From: Pratylenchus scribneri
Taxonomy: Eukaryota > Nematoda > Chromadorea > Rhabditida > Pratylenchidae
Direction of reading: 5' to 3'
DNA: 64,000 nucleotides
Assembly (NCBI GenBank): GCA_030063045.1
Contig: JAQSEB010000142.1
Coordinates: forward strand, 1,364,001 to 1,428,000
A model generated the notes under the pieces. That model was given only the letters and a program-made list of their open reading frames with translations, was not told where the DNA came from and ran no database searches. The stretch's first letter is position 1. Each line of letters begins with the position of its first letter. Positions 32,322 through 43,974 of the stretch are shown here, piece after piece. A program made the translations under genes and the position numbers.

Positions 32322-32717
32322 ATGGATCAAATTCTCGACTATTACCGAAAACAGGCAATGGAGAATTTGAATAATCAATCTCTGCACCAAAATTCAACTT
32401 CAATTTATCCCCAAAATGAGCAACAACAATTCGACTATTTAATTTTCGATAATGAATCTCCAATGGTTAATCATGGCCGCATTAAATCAACAGCCGGCAA
32501 TCAAATCAATATTGCCTTTGAAATTCTACTCCTATTTGCCCACTATTTAATTGCATTCCCAGTATTTTTGCTTTGTTGGATTGCCCTAATTTCATATTTG
32601 AAACGACGAGGCCACATCAATTCGAGTGAAGCCGACTCCATGATTGAGGAGCTAAAGAATGTGAAAATATCGGCAACATCCCCATTTTCTCGACCCCCAA
32701 TAATTTCAACTAAATGA
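32322..32717 (+). CDS. Maverick membrane protein (131 aa)
   Basis: A hydrophilic Gln/Asn-rich N-terminus is followed by one long hydrophobic segment (about residues 64-92, EILLLFAHYLIAFPVFLLCW) and a short basic stop-transfer (LKRRG). It ends with a Ser/Pro tail. It is the last rightward gene before the convergent polymerase. Single-pass membrane proteins at this place are usual in Mavericks, and the role is unknown. Confidence 0.7.
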   Translation: MDQILDYYRKQAMENLNNQSLHQNSTSIYPQNEQQQFDYLIFDNESPMVNHGRIKSTAGNQINIAFEILLLFAHYLIAFPVFLLCWIALISYLKRRGHINSSEADSMIEELKNVKISATSPFSRPPIISTK

Positions 32718-33116
32718 TTCAAAAATGGCGTTACCGCCACTCGAAAGGTTTTGCCTTATGAGTTAGGTTGTGTGAATTCATAGCCCCTTGAAATATTTCC
32801 ATAAGGCAAACCTGACGGGTAACGGTTCGGCATAAAAATATTCAAATTACAAAAAGCTATTCGCTACCTTCACAATTTGTCCATATGTGTTTGAGCGGCA
32901 ATCAAATTTACGCTCTCATCAAAATTCTCATATGGCACATATTTGTGAAGGCTGCGAATACCTTTTTTTGACGACTACTAAGACCAGAAAAATTAATACA
33001 ACACAAATTATTCAATGCAGCAAATTAATGGTAATTTTTTATTAAATGATAATGAAATGAAAAAATGTTATGAAAAAATAATATGAATTTAGAAAAAATT
33101 AATCATCATCATATTT
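32718..33116. terminator. convergent intergenic region with two large hairpins
   Basis: Between the rightward membrane-protein gene and the leftward polymerase lie two inverted repeats. The first pairs 32729-32760 (CGTTACC...GCCTTATG) with 32800-32824. The second pairs about 32858-32890 (ATTCGCTACCTTCACAA) with about 32927-32960, with an inner GAGCG/CGCTC stem. They may mark transcript ends for both directions or a replication-related structure. This is inferred from position only. Confidence 0.4.
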
Positions 33117-36100
33117 CTAATCTCCAATCCATCCAAATGGTTTTGTGGTATAGTCTCCTTGGATAATCGATTTGCCACAAACAGCACTGTATTCTTTATT
33201 CATTGTGGTTGTATAAAGCCAGCCCTTCTTATGCCGTCTAAACACATTGTATCGAATGAATTGGCATTTTCTTTAAAAAATTATTTTATTTTTCATCCTC
33301 CGATTTTGCCCCACCTTTTCTTCTCTCCACCAAAACGCGAAAACATTTCCGCGCGCATTTTCTCAAATGTGAGCCGTTTTGAAGCACGATAGCTGAGTTT
33401 GAAGCCCCTGATGCGTCGTGTGAGTTTCAGATCTCCGCCCTCCAAATCGGTATGTTCGTAAGCGTAATTTTTTGGGCCTGCTGCAAGCCATCGTTTGACA
33501 ATGCGGTTTTCAAGTTCCCTTTGCATGTCACCGAGAAATTGTCCTAAGATAACGAATTTTTCACCCCCCAAATATTTCATTTTCTACCTTCACTGATTCG
33601 GGGTTGATCCACTCGTCGTTTTGTCACAATTGAATCGGTGTCCGTGTAAATGAGTTGATGACCAAGTCGAATTGCCTCTTGAATTGCCTGATATGTGCGC
33701 CTCCGACCATGTGAAGTGACAAAGCTTGCGATCACTACATTGTTGGTGGATGGAGGTTTTAGGAATTCAGGCTTCTGGCGAACAACCACCCGGTCCAGGA
33801 ATGCATTCAAATGGCAAAAATCCACAACCTCTCGGGTCGGATCCTCCAATAATTCATGTAGTTGTTTGGCGGATTTGGTGATGATGACAGTGGATGGGTT
33901 CGGCCTTTGTGACATCTTACCCCATAGGCTATTCAACAGGAGTTTACTAAAATCATTGGAAATTTCCCCACACCAAAAAAATGCGGAACATACGCGATCA
34001 TCCTCAATCCTTTGTTGATTTTGTCCATTGTGGTGGCACCCAGCACAATTCCTTCTCGTTCCGCATATTGCCGAATGAATTCCTGCCGAGCCTCATCCGA
34101 ATCCATATTTGAGGGCCAACCCGACGCTTCAACCTGTGAAATTTTTGGGATTTTGTGGATTTTTAATCACCCCCTTTTTACCTTTAATTTTAACATGGCA
34201 TTGATATATTCCCGGAACAAATCTTTATTTGGTCCTGAATTTGTCCATTGTTCCTGGGGCCAATGCCAAAACTATAGGGATTTTATGAGTAAATTTATAC
34301 ATCCCCCCGAAAACTCACTTCATAAAGTTCGAGAATGGTGTAGCCCAATTCGAGTGCCATCTCAAGGTCTTGATGCGGGAATGCAGCAATCCAAGCCCTC
34401 TTCTCATCCTCATGTGTGCATCGCTTTTGATTTTGAGTGTCGGAACAGCGGGCACAAAGTGGAAAAACCAGCAGCCCTTCACGCGTTTTGTATGGAAGAA
34501 ATGGGGGAAATGGTTGTTGGGCACCGGCAGGCATTGGCATTTTTGGGGGTGGCAAAACTTTGACGAGCATCAATCCTTCCATTCCTTTGGGGAAGGGTGC
34601 ATGCCATGGCAATTTGGGAAGGCCCAGCCGCCGGAAATCCTCTTCTCCGTACACCATCGGCGCACCAAGTGGATATGGTGAACTCTTCATCACACTTGGG
34701 TACAGGCTCACCTATATTTTTAAAAAGATTTTTCTCACCCAAAATCCCCAAAAATTTACAATGTCGAAGAGTTCAATTCGTTCATCGGGTCCCGCCTCAG
34801 TGAATAATACAAAGGGCTCTACCCTCCCCCCTCTCAATGCGTTCTTTCTGGGGTTGAGTGGTGGTGGGGGCAGTTGCAACGAATTCCACAATTTGCGAGC
34901 CTTTTTGTTTTCTCTCAACATTTTTTGCAGCTCACAATTCCAGACTTCCAACACTTTGTAGCCCCGGCGTTCCAGCTCAATTCGTCGTTGTCGGGTTCGT
35001 TCAAACAGCTCCTCCGCAGTTCTGCCTCTTTGAAGTTGCTGTTCCCGATTGACAAAACACTTAGCGCAACCTTTTTTGCGCTCATTTAATTCATTTTTCA
35101 TTCCCTTTGACTTACCATGATAATAACAACCATAAAACTCCAAAATGGTTGGTTGTTCGTCGGGTGTGCGTGGTTCGAGCAGTCCATCCGCTCGAAAATC
35201 TCCTTTTCCATGTTTTGAATTGCCCTCATGAGCCTTTGAAATGTGTTCGCCATCAACGGAGGTGTCCACTGTTCTCACTCGTCGACCAGTCATTTTTGTG
35301 AAAAGTGCAAAGAATTGACGAGCCTGAGCTGATTGTAAATGTTTGGGCCGAAATCCTTCTTCGGGAATGTTGAGAAGCAAATTTGGAAGTAAAAATTCCA
35401 TTCTCCAAATATTGAAAGCCAACTTTGCCAAAGTGGAAGTGTGAAGGAATGGCTCGACATTGGGGGCAATACTTCGTATTATTTCCCGAAATCGAATGCA
35501 TGCGAATCTTGAAAAATATTTTTAAACATTTTGATTCATGTGAAAATAGGATAGACTTACTTTAAAATTGCCACATCATTCCTACAGTATTCAAGCAATT
35601 CACGGTTCAGATCAAATTCGCGATGTCTGTTTGCATTGTACCAGCTGAGCAATTCATTCCTTTCATCCACTTTCATATCCTTTATACAATAGTATTTTAA
35701 TGCCGGCAAATGAGGCAGAACTTTGCCGAAATTTTTGGCCTTATTGAATTTGTGTGGAAAAGGTGGTTTGGCATATTCGGCGCCTATTCCGAAAGTTTCA
35801 ACCAATCCTGCCAAACTGCCCGTGAGCCAATTCAAAGTGTCCTTCATCACTATTCGGCGTCGATTGGCATAAATTTCCATGTTATAAATTTTTAGGCCTG
35901 AAAAAATTAGAAATTTTTCGCTCAATTTCAAAAATAACCGGTCATTATCATCTTTGGTTGAAGCTGCCATTCATAAATTTTGTCCATAAGTAAATGCATG
36001 TCGTATTTACCTCCATTATGGGAAAGGCAAATTGTGCGCATATTCTTCGGTCCACAGTTGAAAAGAAAATGCAAAAATTGTTCGGCCGGAGTTAGCTCGT

Positions 36101-37995
36101 TGTTTTTGTCGAATTGATGAAAGAATAATACTCGGGGATTGCCGGGATCCAACTGTGCTTTTCGCCATTTGAAATGGCCTCCACCGAATACTCCACAACA
36201 ACAATTGGGTGCTCGATTGAATTGCGCAGCCCCCAAATCCATACAATATTGACAAAGTACTTCGGCAACCAAAAGAACGGGAATATGACGATAACACTAG
36301 GGGGGAAAAATCAAAATTATTTGACAAAATTCAAGAATTCATTTTTGAAAAAATCATAATTTATTATTTCCCCCTTACCTTTATTCCGTTTACTTCAATC
36401 CGATCGGATTGACTGGCTTCAATATCAAAGAAGATGTATCTCACATCCTGTGTGTCCACTTTTGGTTGAATTGGCTGAATGTAGCAAAAATGGGGTTGGC
36501 CAATGGCCTTCATCACAAAACATTGGCTACATTTTTCAATTCCACCATTTTTCGTGGAATCCAACTGTTCACATTGGTGTTTTCCTCCTCTTTTGTAAAC
36601 CTGTTTTAGATAAATACATTTGATTTAATTTGTCCTTTTACTCACCACTTTTTCACATCTAGGGCAAAAATATCTTGATTCGCAAATGCTTGCACCATTC
36701 CTTTCCCCTCTGGCTTTGTGGTAATTGAAGCAATCCCGATTTGAGAAGAAGAAACGGCAATTATTGCATTTTATCGCAGCTCGCCCCTTGCATGGATATT
36801 TTTCCCCATAGCGATAGCAAAGTTGGCAGGAATATACGCATTTTCGATTATGAGACCAGCGGTAAGCAGGCCCCTCACAGTCTAGGCAAAATTCGCCTCT
36901 TGTCTATAAGAAAATTATTTTTTCCATCTTTAATCCCCCCAAAAAACTCACTTGGAATAATTTTTTGGTTGAATAAATCAAATCATAGTGGGCACCATTC
37001 AATAGGAGCAATAGATCATATTTTTTTGGGCCTCCGCCTTTGAAACATAATTTGAAGGCCCTTTCGGCATGAATTATTCCTATTCGAATCCTCGAATTCC
37101 ATCGATTCAACAATTTTTGAATTTTTTTGACATGTCCCATGTTGTATGCCTTCAAATCGGTTCGAATTCCAGCCTTCTATTTTTTGGGAAAAAACAATTC
37201 AAAATTTATTCACATTTTTAACCTTCAAAATTGAAATTGCCAATGCCTTTTGGCGCTCCTCATCGTTACCCCACTTGCGCAGTGTTGCCATTCCTTTCAG
37301 GCATTTGATAATACCTAGACCAATGCTTCGCGCCATGCACAAATTATCCTCCTCATTCACAATGGGGAATATCCCCCTTCTGAGCTTTTCCTCCTTTGAC
37401 AGCCATTTTCCCTCACTGGAACATGCGCCAAACAAACGGCACCTTTTTCGTATCTTTTTTGTAGTATCTTTTTTGTCCACTAAAATTAGTTTTTTCCATC
37501 TTCCCCTTAATCCCCTTCCAATTTACATGGCCAAACCGCTGATATTTTCAATTTCAGTGCCGATTTCAATATTCTTAGCCTGCCACCGGACTGTTTGGCC
37601 AAAGAGAGCAATTCGGCAGTCAATGCTTTCGGATTATTCTGTCTGGGAGAACGGAGGGGAATGCAAAAGGGGGTGTCCATATATTTTGTTTGGAGTTGGA
37701 CTCCAATGAATTTGGGCTTTCCTGGAATATTATAAAGAAAATTGGGGAATTTTTGGGGGAAGGGAGGACCTCGAAAACTCTTCCGCCCTTCGGACACGAC
37801 CCTTTTGATTAATAATTTGAATAAAGTTTGAAGAAAATCCTCGGGGAAACGCCGAATGTGTCGAATTTTGGCCAACATGTTTTCTGAATACGTTTTTCGG
37901 GACAATGACAGTGATGGTTCAATTGAATTGATGTGTAGATATTGTCGAAGCATGCTTTGAACGTCGATTTTTGCCTTCAAATACTCACTTTCAAT
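33117..37995 (-). CDS. Maverick DNA polymerase B (protein-primed type), intron-rich
   Basis: Leftward gene in about a dozen exons with short introns, about 1,400 codons. The N-terminal part has a NLCMARSIGLGI segment (near 37340) and a Cys/His-rich zinc region (36650-36900). Exonuclease motifs follow: FFDIEA (near 36425), SHNGGKYD (near 36020) and YCRNDVAI (near 35575). Polymerase motifs are SLYPSV (34693-34711, preceded by its Asp across an intron), NSLWGK (near 33927), the catalytic YTDTDS (near 33640) and GPKNYAY (near 33465). The last exon (33241-33117) ends in the family-like PFGW and TAG. The 5' end is uncertain: the first exon seen starts at an acceptor (37995) and an upstream start exon was not found. 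No broken exon was noticed. Confidence 0.9.
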
Positions 37996-39578
37996 CTGAA
38001 AATGTCAATTATGTGTACAATTTACTAGCCAAAACGAAATGGAAATGGGTGGGAATAATGTATTATTAAAAATGAATATGGTATTCAATCCCTTCAGGCC
38101 TTATTTTACATCCATAAAAATGTTTAAAAGTATCTAGAATGAACATCCGAATTTTGCAAGCCAAATTCCCAATCCAATGAGCTAATATTTGTTTTTTAAA
38201 TTCGTAAATTTAACCATTAACCCTTTAATTGAATACAATTGAAGGATTTAGTTACAAAGAAATCAAAATCAAAAGTTGAAATAATAATCAAAATCAAATA
38301 TTTTTTATACTTAATTTTGTTCTTCCAATTATTTCAAGTATTTCTATTTCTTATTAAAAAAAAGCATTCAGATTAAGGTACTTCGTCTTAAAGTCAATCA
38401 ATGCGTAATTTGTACCTGTAATTAAATTAGCCAAAAAAATGGAATGAAATTTTATTGAAAAGGAATAGGAACATTGCAAAGTATTTTTAAGATATTAGAA
38501 TTCATTAATTTTGTCTAGGGGGATAGAATGATTGATCCCTCCGGGCATTTTTTTGTCCATCTGAAAAAAGTTGTTTTTAACCCATATTAATTTTGTTTCA
38601 CTAAATTCATATTTGTCAAATGAACATTTATTTTCATCAGTTTAATAATTTTAAATCTCGTCATTTAATTGTAATTTGATAATAAAATGGATTAAGTAAA
38701 GAATATACAAAATTGAACATTAATTTCTCATACTTCCATTATTTTAGTTGTACTTATTCAATTTAAAAAACTTTAGCTATAAGGGATTCTCTTGAAAGAG
38801 GATTTGGAAGGGAGAAATTTGGATTTGAGAACAAAATTCGGATGGATGTAAAAAGATATTTTAATTGTTCGAACCCAACAATTATTATTGGGAAGAAATA
38901 TTTCAATTTCTTTCAGCAAATTCTCTAAAAAAGTATAGGATTTGAATGATTTTAAGACACAAAAAAATGTTGAAGAAAAAATGTAATTTTGAATAAAAAT
39001 AGCTTGAAAGCTCGTAATATTCAATTTCATTTAACTCCCTAAAAAGGTATAGAATTTATGTAATAAAGATGCAAAAAATGAAGATGGATAACGTGAATTT
39101 GAATAAAAATGGTTAGAGTTTGCCGGCGGGACCATTCAAATTTAAAAAACCCTCCATTTTTTCATTCGTGTTATAAAAAATGAGAATCATTTCCCTTCCA
39201 AATTTTTTCGATTTCGCTTCCATTTTTATACCCAAAATCCTTATTAAATTTAAAAAAATGCATAAAAATGTTTATTTTGAGCTTTTCCCATTTTGATTCA
39301 TAAATATATTTTTATTTTCCTGCCAATCAAATCCCATCATTTTAGAGAAGGTCGGTGCCCCTTTGGGGTGGCAATTCCCAGCCTCCCCTCGAAAATGAGG
39401 GGGGAAAATGTCACCACCGGCAGCTGAATGGTGCTGCCCTTTTTGCCATTCCCAACCTTTTCTTGGCCCAAAAAAGTTGGGAATGAAGTGGAAAAGAAAG
39501 GTTTATTGGGGGTTGGAGGGAATTTATCAGGAAGAACCAATCTTAAGAAAATGTTCGTATTCCTAAATCGCCCCGAGG

Positions 39579-39809
39579 ATGGCACAGACACACAAAAAAA
39601 GGTTTGAGGCTTTGGGAAAACGGAAAGCCCCTCCTACCTTCTTTATCGGATCATTTTTGTGGAAATCATTCATTATTTTTATTGCCACCTTTTCCTCTCC
39701 CTTTTATTCACATTTGGCAGTACAATATGCGCATCATTTTATTGGGGAAATCATGCATTTCCCATTCCCCCCAAAAAATATAAAAAAGGGGCAGATGGCA
39801 TTTTTTTGA
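39579..39809 (+). CDS. possible small membrane protein
   Basis: 76 codons from ATG. A basic start (THKKRFEALGKRKAPP) is followed by a hydrophobic stretch (residues about 21-45) and a Lys-rich end. The codon context is slightly less AT-rich than the surroundings. There is no known family, and it may be chance. Confidence 0.25.
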   Translation: MAQTHKKRFEALGKRKAPPTFFIGSFLWKSFIIFIATFSSPFYSHLAVQYAHHFIGEIMHFPFPPKNIKKGQMAFF

Positions 39810-40780
39810 TACAATTTTAATAAGCTTAGAACCATAATCCATATTCCATTCGATAGAGGGCATAGAATTCTAAGTTATTTTTTGGCCAAAAAACTAATAT
39901 TTGTCTAAAAGGATTAATACCATTTGATTTTGAACAAATTGAAAAATAATGCATCAATAAAGCTCTATCCAATAGTCTATGGATTATAGAGTGTAGCTAA
40001 TTTGAATATTAAAAAAGAAAGTTAAAACTTTAGCATTTTCCATACATTATTTCTATTTGAATTGGCCATTTCCGCTTCTTAATTTAAAACCATAAAGCGC
40101 GGAATACATTCCAATTCCCATTTTTTTTGTCATCATTTTTATGGGAAATTGACCATTCCCGCTCACCGTAATTGGAGGATAAAGCGCTCAATATCCTTAC
40201 AAAAATGCATTCCATTTTTTAGCCATCTCCTCGTTCACATTTTATTGAATTAATTTTATTCTTTTGTTAAATTTTATGAATTTTAATCCTTAGCCTTGGG
40301 CATTATTCCATTCGAAAAATGATGCATCATTTGGGGCTATGTTTTAGCTGGGATTTAACCCATTCTAATTTAGTTTTTAAGCAAAAACCAAATGCAATTA
40401 TTACAGTTTAATTTTAATTAAAAAATGCCAAATAATACGGCAATTGATGCATCAAACCAAATTCTATCCAATGGTTTAAAAAGACCTAAATCGAGTATAA
40501 ATTAATGCAAAAGAATGGTTTAAAATTAATTCAATTCTTTTTATCCCCTCCAAAAATCTATTATAGCCTCAAATGCATTTTTTGCTCTAAATTTGCCATT
40601 CCTCAATATTCATAAAATAATTATTTTAAGCGCATATCAATTTACACCCATTTTTGTGTGAATTTCAATAAAACTAAATAAATTCTCCATTTTTTGGAAA
40701 ACAAATTTCCTGCATTAAAAAATCATCTTTCTGAAATTTAATCTAAAATAAATCTTTCCGAAATATTAGGCCCAAAAATA

Positions 40781-41352
40781 CATCTTTCTATAAAATTTAA
40801 TTAATGAATACATGTTTTTCGGAATGAATATTCTTCTTTCAGAAAATGAATCTTTCCAGAAAATAAAATTATCAAAGATTTTCTTAAATGAATATTCCCC
40901 GGGGTAAAATTCATCTTTTTCCCCAAAAATACTGATTTAAAAGGTTTTTTTCAGAATAATAATATTTCTTCAAAAATATATAATGTTTTTAGTTTAAAAG
41001 AATATCCTACATCCTTTCGAAAACATTTTTATACATTTTGGTTTTAAAAATGCCTCTTTTCATCATTTTAACTTCCATCTTTCTATAAAATACAATTAAT
41101 GAATATATGTTTTTGGAATGAATATTCTTCTTTCAGAAAAAGCTTCTTTCCCGAAAATAAAATTATTATCTTGAATGAATATTCCCCGGGGAAATATTCA
41201 TTTTTTTCCCCCCAAAAAATACTAAGCTTTAAAAGACTTTTTCAGAATTACAATATTTCAATTCAAAAATACATTTTGCCTGAAAATATTTTTAGTTTAA
41301 AAAGAATATCTTACATCCTTTCGCAAATATTTTTTACACATTTTGGCTTTCT
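40781..41352. repeat. two tandem copies of a 280-bp unit
   Basis: Unit 1 (40781 to about 41050) and unit 2 (41076 to about 41352) share in order CATCTTTCTATAAAAT, GGAATGAATATTCTTCTTTC, GAATGAATATTCCCCGGGG-like, TTTTTAGTTTAAAA and CATCCTTTCG, with many substitutions. No coding region is seen. Confidence 0.8.
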
Positions 41353-41509
41353 TGGTGCCCATTTCAGCATTTTTTACTTCCATCCACTCCTCCCAAAATG
41401 AACCATTAATCACTTTTTTAATCAACTTTTACATCATTTATTTTTCAGTTTTTCTACAAACAACATTCAAAAAAAAGCAAAGCAGCCATCCAAGATCGAA
41501 GGCTCAAAG

Positions 41510-42965
41510 ATGGACGACGACATTGTACTTTCGGAATCGGATGGCGACAAGATTTTTCAGCATGATGACAGCAATGCACGGGATGGATTCGAGAATGCAG
41601 AACAATCGGCCGATGCGAAGAAATTGAAAAAACGGAACAACAGGAAACGGGCAAACAAGGACGGTGCAAAGGGGGGCGGAAAAAAACCGAAAATGGAAGA
41701 TGCCGATGTCAAATCGTTGGGTAAGTCAAAATGAGGGATTATTTTACGAAAATTAAGGCCAATACTCATTTTTATGTTTACAGAAGCCCTCATTAGCAAG
41801 GCCGGCACAACTTCGAAACCTGGCAGCAAACAATCAACACCAAAAGGCAAAACCGGTGTGACGTCCAAAATCGTCAAGGACAAAGTGCCTCCGGCAAAAA
41901 AGAAGGCCAAATCCAACAAAAAGGGTAAAAATTGGGAATGAATTTTTTGGAGGGGAAAAATTCGGATTTCAGGCAAAAAAGGGAAGAAGAAGAGCAACAG
42001 TTCGAGCAGCAGCAGTAGTTCATCATCGTCCTCTTCGTCGGACAGCAGCAGCAGCAGTGATGATGATTCGGAAGAAGATGGCGATTCTTCAGATGACGAT
42101 GACGACGACGGCAAATCAACGGAATCGGAAGGCGAATGGAAGAGAAAGCCAGAGGAGGAAAAAATCGGTAAGTTTATTTTGGGTTTTTGATGGAAAAATT
42201 AATTTAAAAAATTGTTTTTTTAATCAATTTATTTTATTTTTTGACGGAAAAATTATTTTTAAAATTAAATTCTTTGTTTTTCAGGCAAATATGCCTGGAT
42301 GCAGATTTCTCCCTATGCCCACTGCGTGCCGGTCAGTCAATGCAATGAATGCCGCGAAAGCCAAAAGCAGATCAACCCAATCATAACAACGGCCAATGGA
42401 CTTATAATGCGTGTTCTTCTGTGCAAATCCTGCTTAAGGGGCAATAGCAGCATGAGCCAAACAATTTACCACTTCTTCGGCACAACCGGCGATAAAATGG
42501 ATCATACGAGTAAGTTTTGGGGAGAATTTTTTAAAAAATTTTCTAAAATATTGGCAGAAAGCTACCATATGGAAGAGAGTGATGACTACAAGAGCTGCTA
42601 CCCTACATATAAAATATCAATTGCCCAGTGCGGCTATTGCCTCAAACGCCAAAAGAAAATGGGAGAGGAATGCGTCGAGAAGGTAATTTTTGGGGTAAAA
42701 TTGAAGGGCAAAATTTCAAAAAATATTTTGAACAGATCAAACATGTGGGGAAAGCCGTGCTGTTTGCAACATGCTCTTCGTGCGTCTTTTCATTGAAGCA
42801 AATTCAAGCCACATATTGGAAGCACTTCAGCAAATTCGGAAAGAAAGGTAGGATTAAAGGGCAATTTTAATAGGGGGACAATTATGAAAAATTTCAGAAA
42901 CAAACGAGAAGGCCAAGAAAGGAAAGAAGGAAAAGAAGAGCCGTCGTCATGGAAAGAAGCATTGA
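41510..42965 (+). CDS. Maverick cargo protein, Ser/Asp/Lys-rich with paired CxxC motifs
   Basis: Seven exons: 41510-41720, 41784-41924, 41973-42167, 42285-42509, 42558-42682, 42736-42847 and 42898-42965, all with GT/AG introns. The ATG follows a TTTTTCAG acceptor at about 41448. The N-terminal half is nuclear-looking: acidic, then Lys-rich (KKLKKRNNRKRANK), then long Ser and Asp runs. The C-terminal half has a compact domain with CNEC, CKSC, CGYC and CSSC, which could bind two zinc ions, and aromatic spacing (YAWMQISPYAHC, TYWKHFSKFG). The end is again Lys-rich. I do not recognise the family. Zinc-ribbon-like spacing would suit a transcription or DNA-binding factor, which would fit the TBP-like gene at the other end. 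Confidence 0.7.
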
Positions 42966-43645
42966 GGCGGATGGATGGCAAGAAGCAGTGTTGAGGAATG
43001 ATGTTTTTAGTTTAGAAAAATTTAACCTTAAGTTCCAGGGTTGATGGTCCTGGTTCGGTCGAAATCCATCATTTTCACATTTTTTTTGCTTAAAAACAAT
43101 TTTCATAATCAATTTTTCGGCATCACCACAAAATATTTTTGACCCCATTTTCCAACCGCAAAAAAACAATTTTCCATTGTTCAACTTTTCGAAAATCCCC
43201 AAATTGTTTTGATTTTTTGACCCCATCATCCATTCAAAAACACAAAATTTTCATTGTTCATCTTTTCGAATTTTTAAATCACCACAATTATTCACAATAT
43301 TTTGATTTTTTGACCACATCGACCACACAGACAAAAACAAATTTCCATTGTTCCGCATTTTAAATCACCACAAAATTATTCAATGTTTTGATTTTTTTAC
43401 CACATCATTCAATCGAATGAAACAAAATCACCACTTATTTTTTGGATTAATTGAAATAAAAATGTTGGTAATATTTTATATTTTCAATCATTTCACAAAT
43501 TTCATAGCGTTTCATCGGCAAAATTCATTCGGAATGCACAGATGGGAAAAAATGGATAGGTAATTGTTGAACATTCAATCCACAAAAATCAAAATTGACT
43601 AAAAGGCATCGGTCATTCATTTTCGACATAAATTTACACAAATCT
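42966..43645. repeat. spacer with about 90-bp diverged tandem repeat
   Basis: From about 43120 to 43440 roughly four imperfect units share TTTTGATTTTTTGACC, CACATC and TTTCCATTGTTC in order. No gene is seen between the CxxC gene and the right terminal repeat. Confidence 0.6.
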
Positions 43646-43974
43646 CCAAAAACATTCATTACCTATCCGTTCATCCATAAAGAGGAAAAAACCCAGAAAA
43701 TTTTTTAAATTGGCCCCAAAATTCACATTCCCTCGAGTCATAATCAAACATTGCCCACATTGCCCACAAGGGCACCATTGTCCTCAATGGCACCAAGGTA
43801 AACGTTTTGATCAATGCCCAAAATCGGCATCATCCTCCACCTCCCACATTTGTTCATTTAAAAAAATCCTTCCTCCACCTTCAACAAACCCATCACATAC
43901 CTATTCGCTTCACCATCTTTTTACATTCGACACAAAAATGTCGAAAAAAAAAGATGTGGTAACACAATACTACT
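43646..43974. repeat. Maverick right terminal inverted repeat
   Basis: The reverse complement matches 23268-23602. It carries an extra TGCCCACAT duplication (43756-43772 area) and some substitutions absent from the left copy. It ends CAATACTACT next to the target duplication TCTGGC at 43975-43980. Confidence 0.93.

Larger units (their letters stand above)
37996..41509. other. 3.5-kb Maverick segment with no recognised gene
   Basis: Between the polymerase and the right-end gene the DNA is AT-rich. It holds a few short ORFs (one listed at 39579), a GC-richer patch at 39340-39600, and a tandem duplication at 40781-41352. The missing first exon of the polymerase may lie here. Confidence 0.5.
23268..43974. 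mobile_element. complete Maverick/Polinton DNA transposon (virus-like)
   Basis: A 20,707-bp element with terminal inverted repeats of about 330 bp beginning AGTAGTATTGTGTTACCACA and a perfect 6-bp target duplication TCTGGC at 23262-23267 and 43975-43980. Both the AG terminus and the 6-bp duplication are Polinton hallmarks. It encodes the full core set: DNA polymerase B, retroviral-type integrase, packaging ATPase, adenain-like protease, and major and minor capsid proteins. It also carries a TBP-like protein, a PAZ-only protein and a CxxC protein. All genes are open except the ATPase, which has one frameshift. The two terminal repeats differ by some substitutions and a small duplication, so the insertion is not brand new. 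Confidence 0.96.

Noticed and set aside
34012..34961. Several rightward ORFs of 100-180 codons across the polymerase region
   Set aside because: They are antisense to exons carrying the clear polymerase motifs on the minus strand.
41557..42114. Long leftward Ser/Leu-rich ORF opposite the CxxC gene
   Set aside because: It is the antisense shadow of the Ser/Asp-rich exons. Splice sites and phase all support the rightward strand.
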